From assembly GCF_000482365.1 (NCBI RefSeq), contig NZ_KI535307.1:62001-126000 (forward strand): DNA of 64,000 nt, written 5' to 3'. The translations under genes were made by a program, and so were the position numbers. The notes under the pieces were generated by a model, which saw only the letters and a list, made by a program, of their open reading frames with translations, did no database searches and had not been told where the DNA came from. Position 1 is the stretch's first letter, and every line of letters starts with the position of its first letter. Origin of the DNA: Porphyromonas uenonis DSM 23387 = JCM 13868 (GTDB lineage: Bacteria; Bacteroidota; Bacteroidia; Bacteroidales; Porphyromonadaceae). Positions 25,800 to 34,675 of the stretch are shown here, piece by piece.

Positions 25800-27242
25800 C
25801 TAAGCGCCGTGGAAGAGGTACTCAGCCTGTATGTCGCGGGTCATCTGCGTGAAGAGCTCCTCGATCAGCGCATCAGCCACCTCGAGGGCGCGCCACAAGA
25901 TGGCGTCCGACTCCTCCTGTAGCATATCTTGAGCTGCGTGTGGCATCCCCTTGTCCAGCTTATGACAGTAGCGACGCTGTATCTCCTCAATGCGCTCGTC
26001 GCACTCCAGCTCGAAGGCGTGGTAGCGCTCCTTGATCAGCGGTGCGTACTTATTATAGTTGGTCATACCGAGCACCTGCACCTTACGGAAGGTCCAGTAG
26101 GCTGACTCCTGTGAGGACTCTCCCCCACCCTTGGTATAAGGCTCGGGATAGGAGGTCACACCCTGGAAGAGCGGTACGAAGAGACCTAGGTCTGCCATAC
26201 CCAAGCAAACGTGGTTGATACGCCCGACGGCTACGGGTAGCTTAGGCTGCACCTGTAGGATATGCGTCTGCGTGGTACGGAAGATGGAGACTGGGCGGTA
26301 CACCTCGTGCGGATTGCTGTGGAGGTAAGGATCATGCTCCGTGCCGTCGTAGTGGAAGCGGAAAGCATGGCGCATAGCCTCCATCGTGATTGGCTTCTCA
26401 GCCTTAGCATAGACAGGGAAGTCGTTGACAGCTACATCCTGCTTCATCGCGGGGGTAAACATCTGCTGGAGTCCCCAGACACGTGGATAGTTGTACGTAG
26501 TGTCTAGCTCCACGTCGCGTATGTAAGCTTTGTGGAAGTCAAAGGCACCCTCCTTAGGATCATACAGCCCGTGCTCCTGGGCAAACTCGATCAGGTCGCT
26601 GGATGCCATAAAGTGCTCCTTGTCCTTGGGATCATACTGGCGGAAGCGGCTCTGATTGCCCGTGACGAAGTATTGCTCCTCGGGGATACGACAAGCTAGC
26701 CAGCGATGTCCCGAAGCGGTCTCGAGATACCATATTTCATCGCTATCAACGAAGCCGATGCCAAAGCCCTCGCTGACACCATACTCCTCGATGAGCTTGC
26801 CGAGGCGCTCTACGCCTTCGCGAGCTGTGTGGATGTAGGGGAGGACGATGTTGAAGACTGAGTTCTCAGCCACACCATTCTCCACAAGAGGATCGACAGC
26901 CAGTGCTGCATCGCTACTAAAGATAGACTCGGTGGCGCTCATGCCGACGCCGGACTCGTTGAAGCCTGCGCTTCCCCAGTGTCCTGGCAGATGATAAGGT
27001 GGCAGCGCCGAGTAGCTCTGCGCATTGCCGGGCAGATCGCAGGCGAAGGGGCTATCGAATGCGTCAAAGCGCATAGGATCGACCGAGCCAGGCTCGCCGG
27101 GACGGTGGATGGTGAGGTTCTTGGCAAACATAGCGTCCCAATCCTCTGAGCGCGCTACGATACGTGATCCATCAGCACTCATCTGACTGCCGACGATGAT
27201 GGTCGTACACTCAGAGGGTAGATTAGATTTTTTCTTGTTCAT
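25800..27242 (-). CDS. C69 family dipeptidase
   Basis: This 480-residue N-terminal-nucleophile hydrolase of peptidase family C69 has Cys12 in ECTTIIVGSQMSADGS as the likely catalytic residue after removal of a short propeptide. The SRIVARSEDWD motif and the AENSVFNIVLPYIHTARE segment follow the family pattern. It cleaves dipeptides, in keeping with the peptide-based metabolism of Porphyromonas. It stands alone on the minus strand with a good promoter 33 bp upstream. No N-terminal signal peptide is evident. Confidence 0.9.
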   Translation of the reverse strand: MNKKKSNLPSECTTIIVGSQMSADGSRIVARSEDWDAMFAKNLTIHRPGEPGSVDPMRFDAFDSPFACDLPGNAQSYSALPPYHLPGHWGSAGFNESGVGMSATESIFSSDAALAVDPLVENGVAENSVFNIVLPYIHTAREGVERLGKLIEEYGVSEGFGIGFVDSDEIWYLETASGHRWLACRIPEEQYFVTGNQSRFRQYDPKDKEHFMASSDLIEFAQEHGLYDPKEGAFDFHKAYIRDVELDTTYNYPRVWGLQQMFTPAMKQDVAVNDFPVYAKAEKPITMEAMRHAFRFHYDGTEHDPYLHSNPHEVYRPVSIFRTTQTHILQVQPKLPVAVGRINHVCLGMADLGLFVPLFQGVTSYPEPYTKGGGESSQESAYWTFRKVQVLGMTNYNKYAPLIKERYHAFELECDERIEEIQRRYCHKLDKGMPHAAQDMLQEESDAILWRALEVADALIEELFTQMTRDIQAEYLFHGA

Positions 27243-27274
27243 AGTACTTGTGTCTTGATATATTACTCTAAGGA

Positions 27275-27306
27275 CAAAGGTAACTCATTTGCTCCACCTA
27301 AGCAAC
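27275..27306 (-). promoter_or_regulatory. Promoter of the C69 dipeptidase gene
   Basis: Minus strand: GTTG (27303-27306), 20 bp, TACCTTTG (27275-27282). The -7 box is 33 bp before the start at 27242. Confidence 0.62.
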
Positions 27307-27377
27307 GTGGTACGCATACCTACTATCTGCGAGTTTTTTGTCGAGGAGGAGGGAGCCCTTATATCAGAAAAAAGCAT

Positions 27378-27385
27378 TACCTTTG
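27378..27385 (+). promoter_or_regulatory. -7 box for the tRNA gene
   Basis: TACCTTTG on the plus strand, about 90 bp before the tRNA 5' end. No other plus-strand gene lies between. Confidence 0.5.
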
Positions 27386-27473
27386 CACCACGACAGAGCG
27401 AACGGCGCTTCATCAGTAGGCGTCCTGCCCTTCGAAACAGACATTTAGAGGTAAGCCACACGGCCGCTCCTCG

Positions 27474-27550
27474 GGTCCTATAGCTCAGTTGGTTAGAGCA
27501 CCTGACTCATAATCAGGGAGTCCTTGGTTCAAGCCCAAGTGGGACCACCA
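27474..27550 (+). tRNA. tRNA with CAU anticodon (tRNA-Ile2 or tRNA-Met)
   Basis: 77 nt with encoded CCA. The acceptor stem is GGTCCTA/TGGGACC, the D arm AGCTC...AGAGC, the anticodon stem CCTGA/TCAGG with loop CTCATAA (CAU at the centre), and the T arm CTTGG/CCAAG with loop TTCAAGC. The first pair is G-C, which excludes the usual initiator mismatch. C4-G69 and C5-G68 are the pairs used by TilS to pick tRNA-Ile2, so a lysidine-modified isoleucine tRNA reading AUA is favoured over elongator Met, though sequence alone does not settle it. Confidence 0.93.
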
Positions 27551-27577
27551 CGATGCGCCTTGCATCCTCACACTTAG

Positions 27578-27619
27578 CGAGTGCAGTCCAGTATGTTTGG
27601 AGTGCACTCGTTTGTTTTT
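27578..27619 (+). terminator. Terminator after the tRNA
   Basis: The arms CGAGTGCA (27578-27585) and TGCACTCG (27603-27610), with an inner TCCA/TGGA pairing, are followed by TTTGTTTTT. Confidence 0.8.
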
Positions 27620-27643
27620 ACAAGGGTACAGAGTGTGAGCGGT

Positions 27644-28021
27644 CAGGGCTGACGCATGATAGCCAGCCGTCTAGGAGCGGCATATGACGATAACTAGGGA
27701 TGTGCTGTTCGACCACCGCTACAGAGGGTTCGAGCATTACTACAGAGAGGCTACGGATCCTCTCTGATTATACCTTTCTTCCGAAGAATTGAATTCCTAC
27801 CTAGGAATTTGCCAAATAGCTACCTAGAAATTGGCCCAATTCCTACCTAGGAAATAAAAAATTCTTCGGAGGAATCAAATGAAACTTCGGAAGAATCAAA
27901 AAATAAGTCCGAAGAATTTGGCCATTTTCTAGGTAGCAAATCAAAAATATCTACGGAGGAATTTTGCCATTTCCTAGGTAGGAATTGAAATGAGCTCTTT
28001 TTTTATCATGCGTCAGCCCTG
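27644..28021. mobile_element. MITE-like element with 18-bp inverted repeats and an internal dyad array
   Basis: The 378-bp element is bounded by CAGGGCTGACGCATGATA at 27644-27661 and its exact reverse complement at 28004-28021. The 10 bp TGTGAGCGGT is repeated directly outside both ends (27634-27643 and 28022-28031), as expected for a target-site duplication. It contains no ORF of note. Its right half (about 27779-27989) is a degenerate array of TTCC-N6-GGAA-type dyads, several with TACCTA/TAGGTA or TTCGGA/TACGGA centres. It looks like a non-autonomous transposon mobilised by a transposase elsewhere; no such transposase is in the window. Confidence 0.8.
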
Positions 28022-28029
28022 TGTGAGCG

Positions 28030-28060
28030 GTTGCGCCAATCGCTATTTTCAGTACTTTTG
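28030..28060 (+). promoter_or_regulatory. Promoter of the beta-helix lipoprotein gene
   Basis: GTTG (28030-28033), 19 bp, TACTTTTG (28053-28060). The -33 region touches the right target duplication of the MITE-like element. The start codon is at 28142. Confidence 0.55.
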
Positions 28061-28141
28061 CTAGGAGGAGCATGACCCGCAACAGGTTCGGTGACCAGGA
28101 GGTTGCTTTGCTCCACACTTTCCATACCTGATGAACACTCG

Positions 28142-29668
28142 ATGAACGAAATAAGAAGATCTATCAGAGCTCTGTCACGACTGACCAGCATAGCACTCTG
28201 CGCAGCTCTCTTGCTGGTGGCGTGCGTGCGGTCGCCCTGGCAGTATGACCGCTCGGAGGGTAGCCAGCCCCACCTCTCCGTTGACACGATACGACTGGAC
28301 ACGCTCTACAGCGCGCTCTCCTCGGCGACCCACGTGGCGATGATCTACAACCCGCACGACCATCCGCTACTCCTCGATGAGGTGTCACTCCTGAGCGGTG
28401 GCAATAAGGGGTACCGCATCAACGTGGACGGATGTAGTGGCTCGGAGATACGAGATGTGACGCTGCCTCCGCGTGATAGCATCTTTGTCTTTGTGGAGGC
28501 GACCTTTACGGCGGGAGACTCAGACCTGCCGACACTGGTGACCGATTCGCTCCTGTGGCGCTGCAATGGGGTCACGCACTATACGCGCATCGAGGGTTAT
28601 CGGCAAAACGTCTCTACCCTATCCGCCAACTGGCACATAACAAAGGACACCCTCTGGCGTAGCGAGCGTCCTTACCTAATAACCGACAGCATCACGATAG
28701 AGCCAGGCGCGCGGCTAACGATCGCCGAAGGGGGGCACCTGTTACTGCCTCAAGGGGGGCGGATCATCGTGCGAGGTGCTTTGACACTGGCGGGATCGGC
28801 GGCTAGTCCCATCCTCATAGAGGGTGTACGACGAGACAATCTCACGACAGATGTCTCCTATCGCTTGTTACCGAATCAGTGGGACTACATACAATTTACG
28901 GCAGAGAGCCAGGACAATGAGATACGCTATACGACCATTCGCAATGGATGTGAAGGGGTAACCTTTGCCCCGGGAAATGATCCTCTAGCGAAGCGGTTGC
29001 TCCTAGAGTCAAGCACCATCACCAATATGGGCGGGGATGGCTTGACCCTCGCAGGAGGTAGCTATACGCTACGAAACAGCGAGCTAAGCAATGTGGGTGG
29101 CTCCTGCCTATCCATGCGAAAAGCTACCGTACAGGCAGAGCAGATGACGGTGGTGTGCGACTATTTATTTGACCACAGGCGCAGCCCTGTACTCTATGTA
29201 GGTAAGGAGGGTAAGCTACAGATGATCAATAGCATCGTGGATGGTAGGCAGACGATTGCACTACAGAGCGATACGCTGCGTCGCTCAGGCGAACTAGCGT
29301 GGCACCCCTCGGATCAGACGCAACTGGATCTGCAGCATTGCTACCTACGATTGGAGCAGGACTCTATCGTGGCTAAGCAACTCGTTGATGAGCTTTTCCC
29401 TACCTGTCATCGAGCCACTGTCCCCTTTGTGGATAGTTACTGGATGCTGGGCAAGGATTACAAGGATCGTAGCAATAGACAGGCTAAGTATCACTTTCAC
29501 TTTGACTTTCACCCTGTAGAGACAGCTGGTCTGCAAGAGCTTTCGCCTTTAGCTCCTGCGGTATGCGGCCTGGATCGTACGGGTATGCCCCGACGCAAGA
29601 ACAAGCTGGGAGGCTACACCGTAGGCGCTTACGAAGCTGTCGCACCGCCAAAGGATAAGAAGCCGTAA
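28142..29668 (+). CDS. Surface or periplasmic lipoprotein with right-handed beta-helix repeats
   Basis: The 508-residue lipoprotein has the signal TSIALCAALLLVAC with the lipid-bearing Cys near residue 28. The central third shows short repeating beta turns typical of parallel beta helices (for example ITNMGGDGLTLAGGSYTLRN followed by similar rungs). Homologues in Bacteroidota are common but uncharacterised. I start at the ATG at 28142, which gives a compact lipoprotein signal; an upstream in-frame TTG at 28091 would add 17 polar residues before it. It is a single gene with a promoter at 28030-28060. Confidence 0.8.
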   Translation: MNEIRRSIRALSRLTSIALCAALLLVACVRSPWQYDRSEGSQPHLSVDTIRLDTLYSALSSATHVAMIYNPHDHPLLLDEVSLLSGGNKGYRINVDGCSGSEIRDVTLPPRDSIFVFVEATFTAGDSDLPTLVTDSLLWRCNGVTHYTRIEGYRQNVSTLSANWHITKDTLWRSERPYLITDSITIEPGARLTIAEGGHLLLPQGGRIIVRGALTLAGSAASPILIEGVRRDNLTTDVSYRLLPNQWDYIQFTAESQDNEIRYTTIRNGCEGVTFAPGNDPLAKRLLLESSTITNMGGDGLTLAGGSYTLRNSELSNVGGSCLSMRKATVQAEQMTVVCDYLFDHRRSPVLYVGKEGKLQMINSIVDGRQTIALQSDTLRRSGELAWHPSDQTQLDLQHCYLRLEQDSIVAKQLVDELFPTCHRATVPFVDSYWMLGKDYKDRSNRQAKYHFHFDFHPVETAGLQELSPLAPAVCGLDRTGMPRRKNKLGGYTVGAYEAVAPPKDKKP

Positions 29669-29708
29669 CTCCAGCGGCAAGAAGAATAAGATCTTAGCAC
29701 TAAATTCG

Positions 29709-29716
29709 TACCTTTG
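29709..29716 (+). promoter_or_regulatory. -7 box for the tamB-tamL operon
   Basis: TACCTTTG, 93 bp before the tamB start. No clear -33 element. Confidence 0.6.
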
Positions 29717-29809
29717 TATGCATTTAGCCGTTTCGCCTCAGGAATGCTCCGTTCAGAGCTCACACCGAGAGTGCTCTTCGGCTTACTCAGATGGCTCCAA
29801 ACTTAGTCC

Positions 29810-32800
29810 ATGAACCCCATACGAAGACGCCGTAAACTCTTTTGGATCCTACTCCTCACCCCACTGACAGTACTACTGCTACTGATAGGATCGATCTACC
29901 TACCTAGTGTACAGCGCTGGGCAGTAGACCGTCTCGTCCGTACCCTCGAGGAGCAGACGGGCTGGAAGATTACGGTCGAGGAGATGCGCATTAGCTTCCC
30001 TCTGCGGGTGCGGGTTGACAAACTGCTCGCCACGGAGAAGGGGGACACGGTCATATGGGTCGATGAGCTGCGCACCAGTCTGCCACTGATGCCTCTCTTT
30101 AACAAGCGCCTAGAGGCTCCCAGCCTGAACCTGCGAGACGCAGTTGTGGCGATGCCTCTAGACAGTCTCAACCGCAGCCGTATCGATGCCCGTCTAGGGA
30201 ATATGGAGGCAGGACATGTGCAGGTAGACTTGAGCTCGATGGATATTGATATCGCAGCAGTCTCCCTGGCGGATGGGTTCTTTGCTTACACCCAGACTGA
30301 CACGACCGAGACTAGCGAGCCTGGACCGCCTATGAGCATCAATATCAATCGGGTGGATCTCACGCGCTTTGCTAGTTACATACACCTCTACCCTTCGGGC
30401 GTACACACCGATGCGGTGATCGACCGTGGCGCTATCGACAAGGTAATGGTCGAGATCCCCGACTTCAACCTACTCGTAGAGCATATCAATGTAGACCTGA
30501 CTAGGGCGAGCTATGCAAGAGATACAGCCACGGTGCGACTCCCCTATGTGGACTACAGTCATATGTCTTATCACGATGCGCATGCCGATATTGATGGGCT
30601 CTCTATCAATAGTAAGGGGCTGGTGCAGATGGACATTAACGAGTTGAGTCTACGTGAGCAGAGTGGAGCACAGCTGGAGCACTTCCAGGGCTACTTCAAG
30701 CTTGAGGACAAAGTGATCAACATGCGCAACTTCGCGCTCGCTACGCCTAAGAGCCAGCTAACGGGGGATCTGATCCTTCCCTTAGATCTCTTCTCGGGCG
30801 ATGAAGAGGCGATCGTCACGGCTGAGTTCAAGGGTACCTTAGCTCCACAAGACCTATACTACTACACACGCATTAGTCTGGACAGTATGCTCTATAGCCC
30901 TGGAGGTCACAAGCAACTGGCCGATGTGCCTCTGTCCGTAGACTTGAGTTCGCGAGGTTCACTGAGTGCCCTGGAGATATACAATCTAGAGTTGCAACAA
31001 GAGGGCTTCATCGCACTCACGGCCAGTGGCACAGCCTCGCATATCCTTGACGAGCACAGGCGCACAGCCTCCCTGAAAAGTAGCATACAGACAGGCCCCG
31101 CGGCTAAGCTACTTCTAGCCATGGCAGGGATAGACAAAGCGTCAGGATCTGTGACATTACCAGCAAAGATGGACCTCGACTTAGACGGCACACTCCACGG
31201 CGACCAGATCACAGCGGATCTGCATCTTGGCACACCGAGAGGCTCGCTCTCCCTCAACGGAATGTATGCACTGCACCAGCAGCGCTACAAGCTTGACGGC
31301 CAGCTCGACGGTCTTGATGTCGCTCAGTTTATGCCTCGCGACTCCATCGGAGTAATCTCCGGATCAATCAAAGCAGATGGCGCAGGCTTCTCTCTAAAGT
31401 CCAAGAACAAGTATGGGCTCGTCGCGGTAGCCCTAGACGAAGTCAACTATAAGAACTATAAGCTCCGCGATCTCTCGCTCGACGGCTTCCTACGTGGGGA
31501 CTCTGTATCTGTCTCCCTGCAGGCTAACGATCCCTCGGCACAGTTATCCGGAGACCTTGCGGGAACGCTTATCACAACTGGCAAACGGCCTTCCTTCGGA
31601 GGCAAGATAGACCTAGATGTCTCTCACCTAGACCTACAAGCTATAGGACTAAGCGATAGTATTATGGAAGGGCGTATGAGGCTTACGGCAGATCTCTATA
31701 GCGACTTTGCAGAGACTCATATGGTCGATGGACAATTGTCTGGTCTGCACCTAGCTGTCGGCTCACAGCGAATAGATAACGAGCAGATCAACCTGCGCCT
31801 GGCTAGTGATACGACGCAAGTGATGGCACAGCTAGGGGCTAGCGATATAGACCTGAGCGTGACAACGCAGGAGGGACTGAACCACCTCTTGACTTCTATC
31901 TCAGGAGTCTCCAAGTGGGCAGGGGGATATCAATTTGACAAGCCCCGACTGACCGCCTACAGCGACCTCATCAGCGTCCTCCCCAATGCTCACATAGCAC
32001 TGCACATGGGATCACACCACCCGCTCCGCTCGCTGCTAGAGAAGTACAATGTCTCCGTAGAGTCTCTCGACGCTGATCTGCTGACCAGCCCTAAGCTAGG
32101 GATCAATGGGCGCATCGAGCTGCACCAGCTACAGTACGATACGATACAGTGTGACAACGCTCTCCTCCAGCTGACGACGCTCTCCCCGACTCGTCCCGTA
32201 CTCCTAGACCATCTGACCCATGTGAGCCAGCAATTGCCCTCCGAGGCTATGCGACCGCTACTCCTATCAGACCTCTCCGATCAGTTTAGCTCTGATGAAC
32301 TTGCCCAGCGATACGTACACCCATTGCTACAGATAGACCTCAGCCTCGAAGGTGAGCGACAGGAAAAGCGTCCACCATACAAGATCATCGGATCGGCTCA
32401 GACAGACCTTGTAGCTATGAACCTAGACTTCGACTGGCTACGAGACCACGAGCTGTACTACAGCTTGGGCGCTAGCGGGTATTACAATGCGCAGGGCTTT
32501 GGCGTAAGCCTATCCGACAAGGATATCTACCTTGCTGGCGAGCGACTTCGTGCGAATGAGGACAATGCGCTCTTCTACTTCCGTGAGGACAACCAGATCT
32601 TTGCCAACCTCGAGCTGACGAATCCGCAAGGCGCCAAGCTCTCTGTCCACAGCGATCTAGATGAGCCAAACAATGTACAGAGTTTGCTCTGCAACGTACA
32701 GCGACTAGAGCTGAGCGATCTGGCACGCATCCTACGCCTACCCGATATGAGTGGACGCACCTTCATGGATCTGCGCATCGAGCGTGTGGACAACGTCTAC

Positions 32801-34675
32801 CGTGCCACGGGCGATCTCTCGGTGAACGACATGACTTACATGAATGGGGACCTAGGCAACGTGAGTGTCGCCTTCTTCTACGAGCCTCGTGACAATGCCT
32901 CGCAATATGTCACCGCACAGGTGAGTAGCAATGGTAACCTAGCACTCACGGTAGACGGTATCTACCATAGTCGTAAGGGCGAAGAGGCGCTGGATATGAA
33001 GGCATCATTCGAATCCTTACCACTACGTCTGGCTAACCCCTTCTTAGGTGGCAATCTGCTCAGTCTGGAAGGTGCACTCAATGGCTCAATTGCGGTGACG
33101 GGTACGCCAAAAAATCCTATTCTCAATGGAGCGCCACACATTACCGATGGATTGGTCGCACTCTCTCTGACAGGCAATAAGTACACCCTAGACAGTCGTC
33201 CGCTGACTATCGAGCAGAGCCGACTAAACCTCCAGGACTACAAGCTAACGCTACAAGGCAAGGAGACCTCGCTCTACCTTGATGGTTGGCTAAATCTCTT
33301 TGGTCCTGAGGCGCTCAAGAGCAACCTTCGTCTCTATGCCGACCATGCACAGGTGATCGACAGCAAGTACCACAGCAAGCAGTCGATCTACGGACGAGCT
33401 ATCCTCTCTGCGGACCTACGCCTGCAGGGCTACCTGACAGCGCCTCAGCTACTGGGATCAGTCACGCTACATGGAGGAACCAATGCGACCTACGTCATGT
33501 CGCAAGCAGCCATCAAGGCCCAGGACAACATGTCGGGCGTCGTAGAGTTTGTCAATCTCTCAGACACTACGATTGTCGAGGAGCCTCAGAAGGAGCGCTC
33601 TCAGTCTCTCGGTCGTATGGATCTAGCTGTGGCGCTTCACATCGAGCCCGCAGTACAGATAGGCATAGACCTCTCCTCACGAGGACAAGACTACGTACGC
33701 ATACAGGGCGGTGGAGACCTCCGCCTGAAGTACCCGCCACTCGGCACGATGAGCCTCGTAGGGCGGTACGACTTCAACGGTGGCGAGGTACAGTATGAGT
33801 TCCCCGTCGTAGGGCGACGCCACTTCGACATAGAACCCGAGAGCTACCTCGTCTGGAGCGGCGATCTGCTAAATCCTTACTTACACTTCATCGCTTCGCA
33901 AAAGCTACGCGCCGACGTGACCAGAGGCGAGACAACCAATAAGGTAGACTTTGAGGTATCCATCAAGGCTGATGAAAACTTAAAGGATATGTCACTCGCC
34001 TTCGACCTAGCAGCCCCCGAAGACCTAGAGACGCAGACGCAGCTCTCCTCTATGAGCGAAGAGGAGCGTGGCAAGCAGGCGGTAGCTATGCTCGTGTCGG
34101 GCACCTACCTCGCCTCCGACATGGGACAGATGTCAATGGAGAAAGTACTCAGCAACGTCGCCATGAGCGAGCTCAACAACCTTACGGGCAAGCTCCTCCA
34201 GGGGACGAATCTCTCCCTCGGCATGGAGCTGGGCGGATACAACCAGTCGCAGCTACAGCAGACAAACTATACCTACAGCTTCAGTCGTCGCTTCCTCAAC
34301 GATCGCATACGCTTCGTCATCGGTGGGCGCGTCGCTTCAGGCAATCTACCGACCAACTACGAGCAGACCTTCATCGACAACGTAACCTTCGAGTATCGTC
34401 TTGACGAGGCTGGCCGGCAGTATGTGACGCTTTTCCACAAGCGTAACAACGACAACATGCTCGAGGGCGTAGTGACCGAGACGGGCGTCGGCTATCTCGT
34501 CAAGCTCAAGGCACGTCGCTTCGTCGATCTCTTTGATCCGCGCAACTACATGTGGTGGCAAAAGAAGAAGTCCGAAAAGCCCGCTGACTCCAAGAATCCC
34601 CTTGATAGCCTGTCACACGCTACGCCTATCACACCAGACTCAGTAACCCCAACCTCACAGACCCCACAGCTATGA
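29810..34675 (+). CDS. tamB: TamB-like translocation/assembly protein (AsmA/TamB family)
   Basis: The 1621-residue protein has one N-terminal membrane anchor (residues about 9-29), then a very long, beta-rich region of AsmA/TamB repeats and the C-terminal DUF490 domain. Conserved C-terminal stretches include MSLVGRYDFNGGEVQYEFP, the SEEERGKQAVAMLVSGTYL segment and the final barrel-docking region. TamB-type proteins bridge inner and outer membranes and assist outer-membrane biogenesis or lipid transport. Its stop overlaps the next gene's start by 4 bp (ATGA), so the two products are translationally coupled and likely form a complex. Confidence 0.93.
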   Translation: MNPIRRRRKLFWILLLTPLTVLLLLIGSIYLPSVQRWAVDRLVRTLEEQTGWKITVEEMRISFPLRVRVDKLLATEKGDTVIWVDELRTSLPLMPLFNKRLEAPSLNLRDAVVAMPLDSLNRSRIDARLGNMEAGHVQVDLSSMDIDIAAVSLADGFFAYTQTDTTETSEPGPPMSININRVDLTRFASYIHLYPSGVHTDAVIDRGAIDKVMVEIPDFNLLVEHINVDLTRASYARDTATVRLPYVDYSHMSYHDAHADIDGLSINSKGLVQMDINELSLREQSGAQLEHFQGYFKLEDKVINMRNFALATPKSQLTGDLILPLDLFSGDEEAIVTAEFKGTLAPQDLYYYTRISLDSMLYSPGGHKQLADVPLSVDLSSRGSLSALEIYNLELQQEGFIALTASGTASHILDEHRRTASLKSSIQTGPAAKLLLAMAGIDKASGSVTLPAKMDLDLDGTLHGDQITADLHLGTPRGSLSLNGMYALHQQRYKLDGQLDGLDVAQFMPRDSIGVISGSIKADGAGFSLKSKNKYGLVAVALDEVNYKNYKLRDLSLDGFLRGDSVSVSLQANDPSAQLSGDLAGTLITTGKRPSFGGKIDLDVSHLDLQAIGLSDSIMEGRMRLTADLYSDFAETHMVDGQLSGLHLAVGSQRIDNEQINLRLASDTTQVMAQLGASDIDLSVTTQEGLNHLLTSISGVSKWAGGYQFDKPRLTAYSDLISVLPNAHIALHMGSHHPLRSLLEKYNVSVESLDADLLTSPKLGINGRIELHQLQYDTIQCDNALLQLTTLSPTRPVLLDHLTHVSQQLPSEAMRPLLLSDLSDQFSSDELAQRYVHPLLQIDLSLEGERQEKRPPYKIIGSAQTDLVAMNLDFDWLRDHELYYSLGASGYYNAQGFGVSLSDKDIYLAGERLRANEDNALFYFREDNQIFANLELTNPQGAKLSVHSDLDEPNNVQSLLCNVQRLELSDLARILRLPDMSGRTFMDLRIERVDNVYRATGDLSVNDMTYMNGDLGNVSVAFFYEPRDNASQYVTAQVSSNGNLALTVDGIYHSRKGEEALDMKASFESLPLRLANPFLGGNLLSLEGALNGSIAVTGTPKNPILNGAPHITDGLVALSLTGNKYTLDSRPLTIEQSRLNLQDYKLTLQGKETSLYLDGWLNLFGPEALKSNLRLYADHAQVIDSKYHSKQSIYGRAILSADLRLQGYLTAPQLLGSVTLHGGTNATYVMSQAAIKAQDNMSGVVEFVNLSDTTIVEEPQKERSQSLGRMDLAVALHIEPAVQIGIDLSSRGQDYVRIQGGGDLRLKYPPLGTMSLVGRYDFNGGEVQYEFPVVGRRHFDIEPESYLVWSGDLLNPYLHFIASQKLRADVTRGETTNKVDFEVSIKADENLKDMSLAFDLAAPEDLETQTQLSSMSEEERGKQAVAMLVSGTYLASDMGQMSMEKVLSNVAMSELNNLTGKLLQGTNLSLGMELGGYNQSQLQQTNYTYSFSRRFLNDRIRFVIGGRVASGNLPTNYEQTFIDNVTFEYRLDEAGRQYVTLFHKRNNDNMLEGVVTETGVGYLVKLKARRFVDLFDPRNYMWWQKKKSEKPADSKNPLDSLSHATPITPDSVTPTSQTPQL

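Noticed and set aside
27779-27989. CRISPR-like or tandem-repeat array inside the MITE-like element
   Set aside because: Units are short dyads with variable spacing and no unique spacers of constant length.
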